Shown one piece after another: positions 44,152-53,134 of a stretch of DNA of 64,000 nucleotides. The translations under genes and the position numbers were made by a program. This stretch comes from Bog-752 sp963799395 (lineage in GTDB: Bacteria; Actinomycetota; Thermoleophilia; UBA2241): NCBI GenBank assembly GCA_963799395.1, contig CAWCWZ010000032.1, positions 36,707 to 100,706 on the forward strand, read 5' to 3'. Within the stretch, counting starts at the first letter, position 1. Each line of letters opens with the position of its first letter. The notes beneath the pieces are model-generated. The model saw only the letters and a program-made list of their open reading frames with translations. It made no database searches and was not told the DNA's origin.

Positions 44152-45183
44152 TTACCCGACCGTGAGGTCGGCGGTTCGCACCGGCTGGCCGCCGTCGCGC
44201 AGCGACCGTTCCATGGCCTCGAGCACGCGCACGACGTTCAGGCCGTCGCGCCCGTCCGACAGCGGCCGGCGATCGTCGCGCACGCACTCGACGAAGTGCT
44301 CGACCTCGAGCTTGAGCGGCTCGTCGTTGGCGATGCGCGGAATGTGGATGTCGCCGAAGCGCAGCGTGACGTACTCGCCGTAGGACTGGTACTGCGGCAC
44401 GACGGCGGCCTTGTCGTAGACGGTCACCTTGCGATCGGCGTCCATGTCGTCGAACACCGCCATCTTGTCGGAGCCGACGACGGTGATCTTGCGCGTCTTG
44501 TGGGGGTCGAGCCAGCTCACGTGCAGGTGGCCGATCATGCCCGATGGGTAGCGGATGTAGCCGAACACGACGTCTTCGACGCCCGGCTGCAGGTAGCACT
44601 CGCCGCGCGCGGAGACCTCCTCGGGTTCTTCGCCGGTCAGGTAGTTGATGACCGAGATGTCGTGGGGCCCCAGGCTCCAGAGGGCGTTCTCGTCGGGTCG
44701 CACCTTGCCCAGGTTCAGACGGTTCGAGTACACGTAGAAGATGCGTCCGAGCTCGCCGTCGTCGAGGAGCTGCTTCACCTTGCGCACGGCCGGGTGGTAC
44801 TCGAGCAGATGGCCGACCATGAGCTGCCGGCCCCGCGCCTCGGCGATGCGCACGAGGTCCTCGGCGTCGGCGGCCCTGACCGCCATGGGCTTCTCGATGA
44901 AGGCGTGCTTGCCGGCTTCGAGCACGCGCTTGCCGAGCGCGTAGTGAGTGGGCACCGACGTGGCCACGACGACGGCCTCGACCGTGGGGTCGGCCAGGAC
45001 CTGGTCGAGGTCGGCGGTGACCTTCGCGTCGGGGAACTGGGCGCTCATGCGGGCGCGGATCGTCTCGTCCAAGTCGCAGCACCAGGCCAGCTCGGCGCCG
45101 GACAGCCGGTCGATGTTGCGCGCCAGATTGGGGCCCCAGTAGTTGAGGCCGACGACGCCGATGCGGACAGGGTCAGCGTTCAC
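44152..45183 (-). CDS. Gfo/Idh/MocA-family oxidoreductase (WbpB/WlbA-like)
   Basis: 343 residues. RIGVVGLNYWGPNLARNI is the NAD-binding turn; EKPMAVRAADAEDLVRIA carries the family Glu-Lys-Pro and GPHDISVINYLTG the catalytic His region. WlbA/WbpB oxidises UDP-GlcNAcA at C3. Intact frame; ends 4 nt before the acetyltransferase. Confidence 0.87.
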   Translation of the reverse strand: MNADPVRIGVVGLNYWGPNLARNIDRLSGAELAWCCDLDETIRARMSAQFPDAKVTADLDQVLADPTVEAVVVATSVPTHYALGKRVLEAGKHAFIEKPMAVRAADAEDLVRIAEARGRQLMVGHLLEYHPAVRKVKQLLDDGELGRIFYVYSNRLNLGKVRPDENALWSLGPHDISVINYLTGEEPEEVSARGECYLQPGVEDVVFGYIRYPSGMIGHLHVSWLDPHKTRKITVVGSDKMAVFDDMDADRKVTVYDKAAVVPQYQSYGEYVTLRFGDIHIPRIANDEPLKLEVEHFVECVRDDRRPLSDGRDGLNVVRVLEAMERSLRDGGQPVRTADLTVG

Positions 45184-45233
45184 GGAGGGTCACCATCCTC
45201 GAGGGCCGACGGCGGCGGCCTGCGGCCGCCGCC

Positions 45234-46499
45234 TCAGAGCTTCCACACCTTGCCGCCGCCGTCGAGCCCGGCGGTGGCGTTGCGCAGATCGACCACGAGC
45301 TGCGCCTTGGCGACGACGTCGGCGTAGTCGATCGCCGAGTGGGCCGTCACCACGATCACCACGTCGTAGGCGCTGATGCCGGCGCCCTTGTTCAGGTCGA
45401 TCGAGTGCATGCCCTGGGCCGGCAGCTCGGCCACGAACGGGTCGTGGTAGTCGACCGCCACGCCCTGCCGGTCGAGCTGGCGGATGATCTTGAGCGCCGG
45501 CGACTCGCGCAGGTCGTCGATGTCGGCCTTGTAGGCCACGCCCATCACGAGCGCCTTGGCGCCCTGCAGCGCCTTGCCGTGCGAGTTCAGCGCCCGCGTC
45601 ACCTTGGTGACGCAGAAGTAGGGCATGTTCTCGTTGACCTTGCCGGCGAGCTCGATGAACTCGGTCCAGAAGTCGACCTCGCGCGCCTTCCACGACAGGT
45701 AGAAGGGGTCGATGGGGATGCAGTGGCCGCCGAGGCCCGGGCCCGGCAGGAACTTCATGAAGCCGAACGGCTTGCTGGCCGCCGCCTCGATGACCTCCCA
45801 GATGTCGATGCCGAGGCGGTCGCACAGCATGGCGAGCTCGTTCACCAGGGCGATGTTGACGCTGCGGAAGATGTTCTCGAGCAGCTTGGTCATCTCGGCC
45901 ACTTCGGGGGTGGTGACCGGCACGAGCGCATCGATCGCCTGGCCGTAGACCTCGAGCACCTTCGCGGTGCAGGCCGGAGTGAGGCCGCCGACGACCTTGG
46001 GCGTCGTCCTCGTCGTGTAGTCGGTGCGCCCGGGGTCGACCCGTTCGGGCGAGAAGGCAAGGTGAAAGTCGGTGCCGGCGGTGAGCCCCGATCCCTCTTC
46101 GAGGAGCGGTGCGAGCACGTCGCGGGTGGTGCCCGGGTAGGTGGTGCTCTCGAGACACACGAGCTGGCCGCGGCGCACGTGGAGGGCGAGCGCGGCGGTG
46201 GCCTGCTTGACGAGCGTCAGGTCGGGTTCGCGGTTGGCGTTGAGGGGCGTCGGCAGGCAGATGATGACGGCGGCGCAGCTCTCGGTGGCCGCGTAGTCGA
46301 TGGTCGACGTGAGCAGGCCCTTGTCGACCACCTCCTTGAGCGCTTCGTCGGTGACGTCGCCGATGTACGACTCGCCTGAGTTGATGGCCCGGCAGCGTGT
46401 CGTGTCGGCCTCGATGCCGACGACCTCGACGCCCGCCGCGGCGAACGCCACTGCCAGGGGCAAGCCGACGTATCCCATGCCGATGACTGCGATCTTCAC
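45234..46499 (-). CDS. Nucleotide-sugar 6-dehydrogenase (WbpA/WecC-like)
   Basis: 421 residues. KIAVIGMGYVGLPLAVAFA (NAD-binding), CLESTTYPGTTRDVLAP, the conserved AFSPERVDPG, EMTKLLENIFRSVNIALVNELA and the catalytic cysteine in GGHCIPIDPFYL define UDP-glucose/UDP-GlcNAc 6-dehydrogenases; the SPERVDPG wording is nearer the UDP-GlcNAc/WbpA group. Intact frame. It ends 50 nt before the oxidoreductase gene. Confidence 0.92.
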   Translation of the reverse strand: MKIAVIGMGYVGLPLAVAFAAAGVEVVGIEADTTRCRAINSGESYIGDVTDEALKEVVDKGLLTSTIDYAATESCAAVIICLPTPLNANREPDLTLVKQATAALALHVRRGQLVCLESTTYPGTTRDVLAPLLEEGSGLTAGTDFHLAFSPERVDPGRTDYTTRTTPKVVGGLTPACTAKVLEVYGQAIDALVPVTTPEVAEMTKLLENIFRSVNIALVNELAMLCDRLGIDIWEVIEAAASKPFGFMKFLPGPGLGGHCIPIDPFYLSWKAREVDFWTEFIELAGKVNENMPYFCVTKVTRALNSHGKALQGAKALVMGVAYKADIDDLRESPALKIIRQLDRQGVAVDYHDPFVAELPAQGMHSIDLNKGAGISAYDVVIVVTAHSAIDYADVVAKAQLVVDLRNATAGLDGGGKVWKL

Positions 46500-46667
46500 T
46501 GTCCGCTCCCGTTCGAGGTGCCGGTCGGGGGCGCCGACCGCCGGCGCGACCGAGCCACAGATTGTATCGCATCGACGCGGCCCGGCCGAAGCGCCGGCTC
46601 GGCGACACCGGCCGCGGCGACGCGCCGCCCGTCGCGGACGGCGACGGCGCGCAGTCGCATGCGGCCG

Positions 46668-47765
46668 CTACTGCAGGAACAAGAGGCGCCGCTCGTTCTC
46701 GCAGGGAGGCCCCGCGCACACCTCGACGGTGAGCGCCTGCGGGTCCCAGATCATGCTCGCCGTCGTCATGTCGCGTTCGCCGGGCGGCACCGACAGATCG
46801 GGGTGCCCGCAGATCGACATGGCCTCGCCTGCGTTCTCGTGGTCTCTGAGGATGGCCCGCAGCAGCTCGCGGGGGTCGTCGCCGCGGCGCAGCCCTTCGT
46901 CGAGCAGGACCGCCGCCCGTGCTCGCCGCAGACGCGTGCCCTTTGAGGTCGACAGGTCGAACGGGGTCATCGCGGGATCGACGAAGTGGTTGGTGTGCAC
47001 GAGGCGATCGTCGCCTTCGATCACGGCCGCACTCGTGGCCGACGTCTCGATGTCGAGCAGCGCGCCCGACGCGTCGACGAACAGATGGTTGGAGCCGCGG
47101 GCGCGCGCCGGCAGGAGGGCGCGCCCGCGGGCGTCGGCGAGCGAGCGCGACTCGAGCAGATGGCGGCGGATGAAGTTGTTGGGTACGCCCACGCGCTGAT
47201 CGTTGGCGTACAGGGTGTTGCCTCCGGTGGCGACACCGTGCGAGTTGATGCCGGTCGGCGGCAGCAGGCAGGCGGAGGTCATGGCGAGGATCCGGGTGCC
47301 GTCGTCGGTGGCGATGCGCAGGAGCAGGTTCTTGTCGGCGTCGCCCGCCCACCAGTCCTCGTTGTGGCCGAGCAGGCAGCGCCCGCCAACGCGAACGGCC
47401 ACCGAGGTGCAGTGCTCGCCCTGAGCGAACCGTGGCAGCCCCGTCGGCAGCCCGGCGGCCGGATCCGAGTTGCAGGTGAGCTCCTCGCCGAGGTTGGGCA
47501 CGAGCAGCCGGCCGAGGGGCACGTCGGCGCCTTCGGCCATGCCCTCGAGCTCGGCCACGACGCCGGGCAGGGCCCGGCGGGCGGGCGCCAGGTACGACAG
47601 GCACTCCCGCTCGGCGGCGGCGAAGCTCGGCCCGCCCATGGCCTCGTGATACTCCTCGCAGTAGGCGATGCCGGCCACGATCAGGTGGCGCGCCGCTTCG
47701 CCGATCTGGCGACCGATCTCGCGGTGACTGCCGGCGGCTTCGATCTCGAGGTAGGGGATGCTCAC
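46668..47765 (-). CDS. C45-type (acyl-CoA:6-APA acyltransferase-like) Ntn hydrolase
   Basis: 365 residues with the C45 layout: SHREIGRQIGEAAR near the start, the candidate N-terminal nucleophile after self-cleavage in QGEHCTSVAV, then LLGHNEDWW, GINSHGVATGGNTL and VHTNHFV. Such proteins hydrolyse or transfer acyl groups on amides; the substrate is unknown. Its GTG start overlaps the epimerase stop by three bases, so it is read in the sugar operon although unrelated to sugar-nucleotide chemistry. Confidence 0.82.
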   Translation of the reverse strand: MSIPYLEIEAAGSHREIGRQIGEAARHLIVAGIAYCEEYHEAMGGPSFAAAERECLSYLAPARRALPGVVAELEGMAEGADVPLGRLLVPNLGEELTCNSDPAAGLPTGLPRFAQGEHCTSVAVRVGGRCLLGHNEDWWAGDADKNLLLRIATDDGTRILAMTSACLLPPTGINSHGVATGGNTLYANDQRVGVPNNFIRRHLLESRSLADARGRALLPARARGSNHLFVDASGALLDIETSATSAAVIEGDDRLVHTNHFVDPAMTPFDLSTSKGTRLRRARAAVLLDEGLRRGDDPRELLRAILRDHENAGEAMSICGHPDLSVPPGERDMTTASMIWDPQALTVEVCAGPPCENERRLLFLQ

Positions 47766-48838
47766 CGCGTGAGGAACTCGTCGAGGGCGACCGCGAGGCG
47801 CTCGCCGGCGTCGCCCCGGCCGTAGAACGCGGGGTGCTGCGCACCCCGCGGCGGCTCGGCCAGGGCCGCGGCGAGCGCCTCGCGGTCGGTGCCGACCAGG
47901 ACGTTCCAGCCGCTCTGGATGGTCTCGACCCACTCACTCGAGTCGCGCATCGTCACGCACGGCACGCCGAAGAAGTAGGCCTCTTTCTGCAGACCGCCCG
48001 AGTCGGTAGCCACCACACGGGCGTTCTTGGCAAGGGCGAGCGACTCGCTGTAGCCGACCGGTTCGCTCAGCCTGATGTTGGCCGTGACCAGCTCGGTCAG
48101 ACCGAAGCGCTCGACGCTTGCCGCCGTGCGCGGGTGGGCCGGAAAGAGCACCGGTTCGGCCAGGGCGCCGAGAGCGGAGAGGACGGCGCCGAGGCGCTCC
48201 GGGTCGTCGGTGGTGGCCGGCCGGTGGACGGTGGCCAGCACATAGCCGCCGGGGCGCACGCCGAAGCGCGCGAGGACCGCCTCTTCGCGCGCGGGCGTGA
48301 GCGTCGCCATGGCGAGATCGAACATGACGTCGCCGTTGCGCACGACGCCGGCGACGACGCCCTCGCGAGCCAGGTTGGCCACGGCCGTGTCGGTCGGGCA
48401 GAAGAGCAGACTCGAGACGTGATCGGTCAGCACGCGGTTGACCTCTTCGGGCATGCGCCGGTCGAACGAGCGCAGGCCGGCTTCGACGTGAGCGACCGGT
48501 ACGTTCAGCTTGGCCGCGGCGAGCGCTCCGGCGAGGGTCGAGTTCGTGTCGCCGTAGACCAGCACGACCTGAGGAGCGACGGCCGCGATCGCGTCGGCGA
48601 CGCCCGTCAGCATGGCCGCGGTCTGGCGGGCGTGGGTGTCGGAGCCCACGCCGAGCTCGATGTCGGGTCGCGGCAGGTCGAGCTCGTCGTAGAAGACGCC
48701 GGCGAGCTCGTGATCGTAGTGCTGGCCGGTATCGAGCAGCACCTCGCGCGCCACCCCGCGCACCGCGCGCGAGACGATCGCCGCCTTGATGAACTGCGGC
48801 CGGTTGCCGACGACGGAAAGTACGACAGGAGAAGCCAT
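47762..48838 (-). CDS. UDP-GlcNAc 2-epimerase family protein (WecB/WbpI-like)
   Basis: 358 residues. VLSVVGNRPQFIKAAIVSRAV, DTGQHYDHELAGVFYDEL, VYGDTNSTLAGALAAAKL, VAHVEAGLRSFDRRMPEEVNRVL and DSGGLQKEAYFFGVPCVTMR match non-hydrolysing epimerases. The start at 48838 fits the family; the frame is open further upstream without similarity. No clear ribosome site. Confidence 0.92.
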   Translation of the reverse strand: MASPVVLSVVGNRPQFIKAAIVSRAVRGVAREVLLDTGQHYDHELAGVFYDELDLPRPDIELGVGSDTHARQTAAMLTGVADAIAAVAPQVVLVYGDTNSTLAGALAAAKLNVPVAHVEAGLRSFDRRMPEEVNRVLTDHVSSLLFCPTDTAVANLAREGVVAGVVRNGDVMFDLAMATLTPAREEAVLARFGVRPGGYVLATVHRPATTDDPERLGAVLSALGALAEPVLFPAHPRTAASVERFGLTELVTANIRLSEPVGYSESLALAKNARVVATDSGGLQKEAYFFGVPCVTMRDSSEWVETIQSGWNVLVGTDREALAAALAEPPRGAQHPAFYGRGDAGERLAVALDEFLTR

Positions 48839-48919
48839 GCGCAGGAGGAGTCTATCCGACGCGCCGCGCGGCTGTCGCGGCTCGGGGCCGGACGGCGGCC
48901 CGCCGCTGTCCGACGGGGG

Positions 48920-48925
48920 TACAAT
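48920..48925 (+). promoter_or_regulatory. -10 box of the 48932 membrane-protein gene
   Basis: TACAAT ending 6 nt before the GTG start, with no ribosome site, indicating a leaderless transcript. No TTGACA-like -35 is evident. Confidence 0.5.
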
Positions 48926-48931
48926 GGCGGG

Positions 48932-49474
48932 GTGAGCGAGCGCGCCGACCATGTCGTCGAAGGCCTGCCGCGCGACCTCGACCGGTTCTTGCGCGACTTC
49001 TATCCGCGCAAGCGCTGGCAGTCGCGGGTGCAGTACGACCACCGCGCCCGACGGTTCTTTCTCGACGTCATCGTGCGCGACAGCGGTCTGGCCGGCGACG
49101 ACCGCTTCCTGTCGCTCGTCGCCTTCTACGGGCGCGGGCAGCGTACCCTCATGCAGCAGAAGCTCGGGCTCGAACTGCAGTGCCGCCTGTTCTCGGACGA
49201 GGGCGCCGACCTCACGCCCCGGCTGCGCACCGCCGAGTCCAGCTACTTAGACAATGGCGAGCGCAACTCGGCCATGGGCCGGCAGCTCGCCTGGTTGGGG
49301 TTCCGCCGCCGCCTGCTGCGCGACTTCGCCCCCCGCACGCTCCTCTGGGCGGCGCTGATCGCCGTGCTCGTCCTGGTCTTCGGCTTTGCCGTCTCGACGG
49401 TGCTGCTGCTCTGCATCGTCGGGCTCGTGGTGCAGGCCGTGCTGGGCACGTTCGTGCCGGGCCGATCCACCTGA
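48932..49474 (+). CDS. Conserved hypothetical membrane protein
   Basis: 180 residues. A soluble N-terminal region (VVEGLPRDLDRFLRDFYPRKRW, RRFFLDVIVRDSGLAGDDRFLSLVAFYGRGQRTLMQQ) is followed by two C-terminal hydrophobic helices (LLWAALIAVLVLVFGFAVSTVLLLCIVGLVVQAVLGTF). Not recognised. Faces the sugar-nucleotide genes divergently and precedes murT. Confidence 0.68.
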   Translation: MSERADHVVEGLPRDLDRFLRDFYPRKRWQSRVQYDHRARRFFLDVIVRDSGLAGDDRFLSLVAFYGRGQRTLMQQKLGLELQCRLFSDEGADLTPRLRTAESSYLDNGERNSAMGRQLAWLGFRRRLLRDFAPRTLLWAALIAVLVLVFGFAVSTVLLLCIVGLVVQAVLGTFVPGRST

Positions 49475-49532
49475 CCGACGCTCCCGGCGGCCCCGCCGCC
49501 GCCCGGATGCATCGAGTAAGATGAGCGCCGAC

Positions 49533-50864
49533 ATGGAGCTTCTTCCCCGCCTCACCGCCCGCTGCGTCGCCACCGCCGTGCGCCTGAGCGGCGCCGGCCA
49601 GGCGAGCAGCATGCCGGGCAAGGTGGCCAACGGCCTGTTCCCCGGCTACCTTTCGAGCCACGCCCGCCGGCTCACCGAGGGTCTCGCCGTCGTCACCGGC
49701 ACGAACGGCAAGACGACGACCGCCAACATGGCCGCCGGCGCGCTCGCCGGCGCCGGCCGCGACATCGTCCACAACGGCGAGGGCGCCAACCTGCTCTCCG
49801 GTATCGCCACCGCCTTCTCGCGCCGTCCGGCGGCGCGCTTCGCGCTGCTCGAGATCGACGAGGCGATCGTGTCGGCGGCTCTGGAGCGCCTGGGCGCGCC
49901 GCGGGTCCTCGTGCTGCTCAACCTGTTCCGCGACCAGCTCGACCGCTACGGCGAGGTCGACCGCCTGGCCGCGGGCTGGCTCGACGCCCTCCGCGGCCAG
50001 TCCTCGACGGTGCTGGTCGCCAACGCCGACGATCCCCTCGTGACCTGGGTAGCTCAGGAATCGGGCTGCGAGACCGTCTTCTTCGGCGTCGAGGTGCGCG
50101 ACGGGCGCGCCGACCACGAGGTGAGCGACGTCACGATCTGCCCCCGTTGCGAGACGATGCTCGTCTACTCGGCGCGCTGGCTGTCGCAGCTCGGCGACTA
50201 CCACTGCCCGTCGTGCGGCTTCGCGCGGCCGCCGCGCGACCTCGAGGCGCGCGAGGTCGGCACCGTCGAGGGGCACGCGGAGGCGGAGCTCGCCGGCCTT
50301 GCGGCCGGCGAGCTCCGCCTCCGCGTGCCGGGCCTCCACAACGTCTACAACGCCCTCGCCGCGGTGGCCCTGACCCAGCGGCTCGGCGTCGATCCGGCGA
50401 CGGCGCTCGCCTCGCTTGCCGGCTACCAGCCGGTCTTCGGTCGCTGGAGCCTCGTGCGCCAAGGCGATGCCGCGGTACAGGTGAACCTCGTCAAGAACCC
50501 GGCCGGCATGAACCAGACGCTGCGCGCCTTGTGCGAGGTGCCCGGCGAGAAGGCCCTCGTGTTCGTGCTGAACGACAACATCGCCGACGGCCGCGACATC
50601 TCCTGGATCTGGGACGTCGACATGGAGGAACTGCTGCCGGCCGCCGACCTGGTCGTCACGAGCGGCACGCGCAAGCACGAGATGGCCCTGCGGCTGAGCT
50701 ACGCCGGCGTGCCCGACGAGACGCTCGTGAGCGTCGACTCGGTGGCCGCGGCCCTCAGCCTCGCGGCCCGGCGCGGCGCCCGCCACATCTACCTGCTGCC
50801 CACCTACACGGCGCTCAAGGAGGTCCGCGGCGCCCTCGCGGGCTGGGAGGTGGTGCGCCAGTGA
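49533..50864 (+). CDS. murT: Lipid II isoglutaminyl synthase subunit MurT
   Basis: 443 residues. With GatD it amidates the stem-peptide glutamate of lipid II. Mur-ligase ATP site VVTGTNGKTTTANMAAG, LNLFRDQLDRYGEVDRL, a four-cysteine zinc ribbon (CPRCETMLVYSA ... CPSCGFARP) characteristic of MurT, HNVYNALAA-like VPGLHNVYNALAAVAL, and the C-terminal NDNIADGRDISWIWDVDME. An upstream in-frame ATG at 49521 overlaps a TAAGAT box, so the ATG at 49533 is preferred. GTGA overlap with gatD. Confidence 0.95.
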   Translation: MELLPRLTARCVATAVRLSGAGQASSMPGKVANGLFPGYLSSHARRLTEGLAVVTGTNGKTTTANMAAGALAGAGRDIVHNGEGANLLSGIATAFSRRPAARFALLEIDEAIVSAALERLGAPRVLVLLNLFRDQLDRYGEVDRLAAGWLDALRGQSSTVLVANADDPLVTWVAQESGCETVFFGVEVRDGRADHEVSDVTICPRCETMLVYSARWLSQLGDYHCPSCGFARPPRDLEAREVGTVEGHAEAELAGLAAGELRLRVPGLHNVYNALAAVALTQRLGVDPATALASLAGYQPVFGRWSLVRQGDAAVQVNLVKNPAGMNQTLRALCEVPGEKALVFVLNDNIADGRDISWIWDVDMEELLPAADLVVTSGTRKHEMALRLSYAGVPDETLVSVDSVAAALSLAARRGARHIYLLPTYTALKEVRGALAGWEVVRQ

Positions 50865-51694
50865 GCGACGCGCCCGGAGCGGCCGCCGGCGGCGCCATCG
50901 AGGCCGTCCACCTCTACCCGACCACGATGAACACCTACGGCGACCGCGGCAATGTGGCCGCTCTGACCCGGCGCGCCGCGCTTCGCGGCCTCACCGTCCA
51001 CTGGCACGCCCTGGAGCTCGGCGACGAGCCGCCGGCCCGCTGCGATCTCGTCTTCATGGGGGGCGGCCAGGACCGCGTCCAGCACGCCGCCGCCGCCGAC
51101 CTCGCCCGCCTGCGGCCCTGGCTGTCGGCGGTGATCGAGGGCGGCGGCGTGGTGTTCGCGGTGTGCGCCGGCCTGCAGCTCCTGGGCCGGCGCTACGTGG
51201 CGGCCGACGGCGGCGAGCTGACGGGCCTCGGCCTGCTCGACCTCGAGACGTTGGCCGCCAGGAGTGGTGAGTGGCGCCTGATCGGCAACGTCGTGGCCGA
51301 GGTGGGCGACCTCGCCGGGCAAGCGGCCGAGCCGCGCCTGCTCGTCGGCTTCGAGAACCACGGCGGCCGCACGTTCCTGGGCGCGGCGCGGCCCCTCGGC
51401 CGGGTGCTCCTCGGCTTCGGCAACAACGGCCGCGACGGCGGCGAGGGAGTCCACGCCGGCCGGGTGATCGCGACCTACCTGCACGGCCCCGTGCTGCCCA
51501 AGAACGCCTGGCTCACCGACCACCTTCTGGCGCTGGCGCTCGTCCACGCCGGCGGCGGCGCGCTGGCGCCGCTCGCGCACCCGCGCGAGGACGCGGCGCA
51601 GCACGAAGCGGTGCTGGTGGCCGAGCGCGACGCGCGCCGCCGCGGGCGCCGCGGCCGCGCGGTCCGCCGGCCGCGACCGGAAGAGAAGCGGTGA
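50861..51694 (+). CDS. gatD: Lipid II isoglutaminyl synthase glutamine amidotransferase subunit GatD
   Basis: 277 residues. Class-I-like glutaminase that supplies ammonia to MurT: LYPTTMNTYGDRGNVAALTRRA, LVFMGGGQDRVQ, the nucleophile in FAVCAGLQLLGRRYV and the catalytic His in IATYLHGPVLPKNAWLTDHLL. A ~30-residue Arg-rich tail follows the fold. Overlaps murT and the next gene by four bases each. Confidence 0.95.
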   Translation: MSDAPGAAAGGAIEAVHLYPTTMNTYGDRGNVAALTRRAALRGLTVHWHALELGDEPPARCDLVFMGGGQDRVQHAAAADLARLRPWLSAVIEGGGVVFAVCAGLQLLGRRYVAADGGELTGLGLLDLETLAARSGEWRLIGNVVAEVGDLAGQAAEPRLLVGFENHGGRTFLGAARPLGRVLLGFGNNGRDGGEGVHAGRVIATYLHGPVLPKNAWLTDHLLALALVHAGGGALAPLAHPREDAAQHEAVLVAERDARRRGRRGRAVRRPRPEEKR

Positions 51695-52563
51695 CCGCGC
51701 CGGCCGGCGGTCGGGGCGACCCGGGGAACGACGCCGGCGTCCAGCGCCTGCTTTCGGACTTCCGCGACCTCCTGGGCCCCGGCGAGCGGCCGGTGATCGC
51801 CGGCCTCGAGATCGGCAGCCTCTACCGTACGCGCGGCGACGACGCCCGCTCGGAGCTGCGCGAGATCGACGGGTTCGGCGGCGACTTCGTCGACTTCTTC
51901 AGCCCGGGGAGGCTCGCCCAGCTCGTCGTGACCCTCGGCGACGTCCGCGGCAAGGGTGTCGGGGCGGCCGCCCGGGCGATCGTCGCCAAGTACGTGGTCC
52001 GGGCGATGGTGGCCGCGCAGCGCTGGCCGCTTCTGCCCGGTGAGGCGCTGCGCGACGTCCACAACGCGCTGCTCTCGGTGCCCCGCGAGCCGCACGACTT
52101 CGTCACCGTCTGCATCGCCTCGATCGACGCCCGTAGCGGCGCCGTCGGGCTCGCCACGGCCGGCCATCCGGCTCCCCTCGTGCTGCGTCGCTCCGGCGTC
52201 GAGCGGCCGCTGCTGTTCGGCAATCCGGCCCTCGGCGTGAGCGAGGAGGCCGAGCTCCAGGCCCTGCCCACCGACTACGTCGACCTGGCGCCGGGCGACG
52301 CGCTGCTGCTCTACACCGACGGCCTGACCGACGTGCGCGACGCCGCCGGCCGCTTCTACGAAGACGAGCGCCTCGACCAGGCGCTTCTCGAGCTGCGCCA
52401 CCTGCCCGCCGCCGAGCTCCTCCAGGGCCTGCTCGACGACGCCGGCGCGTGGGGCGAGCGCGGGCCCACCGACGACGTCGCCCTCGTCCTCGTCAGGCGC
52501 CGGGCCGAGGGTGGTGGCGCGACGTCCGGTCTTCAGGCCGGCCGCACCGACGAAAGGCTATAG
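51691..52563 (+). CDS. PP2C/SpoIIE-family serine phosphatase
   Basis: 290 residues. IDGFGGDFVDFFSPGRLAQLV, TLGDVRGKGVGAAARAIVAKYVVRAM and LLYTDGLTDVRDAAGRFY carry the metal-binding aspartates of PPM phosphatases of the RsbU/SpoIIE kind, which act on anti-sigma-factor antagonists. There is no sensor domain. Translated with gatD (GTGA overlap), an unusual partner. A RsbRD-like protein lies 0.6 kb away on the other strand. Confidence 0.87.
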   Translation: MTAPAGGRGDPGNDAGVQRLLSDFRDLLGPGERPVIAGLEIGSLYRTRGDDARSELREIDGFGGDFVDFFSPGRLAQLVVTLGDVRGKGVGAAARAIVAKYVVRAMVAAQRWPLLPGEALRDVHNALLSVPREPHDFVTVCIASIDARSGAVGLATAGHPAPLVLRRSGVERPLLFGNPALGVSEEAELQALPTDYVDLAPGDALLLYTDGLTDVRDAAGRFYEDERLDQALLELRHLPAAELLQGLLDDAGAWGERGPTDDVALVLVRRRAEGGGATSGLQAGRTDERL

Positions 52564-52645
52564 TGCGGGCGCTGTCAGGCCGATACCGGGAGGAACTACG
52601 TCACGGCACGGAAGTGCGCGAAGGACGGCGGACCGAAGGAGCGAC

Positions 52646-53071
52646 GTGCGCCACTCCCGCTGGCAACGACAGGACGGTTTCATCCGCGAGTCGGTCAAGT
52701 TCGCCGCGGTGATCGTCGTCGTGGCCGTGCTGGTCCTCGACGCCATGTCGGTGATCAACGCCACGCTCGGCGTGCGCCAGAACGCCACCGACGCGGCCGA
52801 CCAGGCCCTCACCGAGTTCATCCAGACGAACAGCCCGACGATGGCGCTGGACAGCGCCTCGACCTTCCTCAAGCTCCACAACGCGACCCTGCTGCGCAAG
52901 GGCAGCAACCTGGCGCCTTCTATCGAGGGCGCCGGACAGCCGACCGTCACGATCCAGGCGTCCAGGAAGCCCCACACGTACGTCTTGCACTACTTCCAGG
53001 ACCTGCCGTGGGGCATAGGGCCCTGGTTCCATAAGGTCCTCAACCCGAGCGCGACCGAGACCAACAGCTGA
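52646..53071 (+). CDS. Single-span membrane protein resembling TadE/pseudopilin-type secreted proteins, unknown
   Basis: 141 residues. A short basic N terminus (RHSRWQRQDGFIRES) leads into one long hydrophobic helix (VKFAAVIVVVAVLVLDAMSVI) and an extracytoplasmic region with ATDAADQALTEF. The pattern Gly-Phe-x-x-Glu before the helix recalls prepilin/TadE-type leaders, but similarity is weak. AAGGAG lies 4-5 nt before the GTG. The solitary VirB11-like ATPase at 8 kb is too distant to link. Confidence 0.6.
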   Translation: MRHSRWQRQDGFIRESVKFAAVIVVVAVLVLDAMSVINATLGVRQNATDAADQALTEFIQTNSPTMALDSASTFLKLHNATLLRKGSNLAPSIEGAGQPTVTIQASRKPHTYVLHYFQDLPWGIGPWFHKVLNPSATETNS

Positions 53072-53134
53072 CCGACGGGCGACGCGGCGCCCGGGACCGA
53101 CGGCTGACGCGGCGCCCGGGACCGCGGCGAGCCC

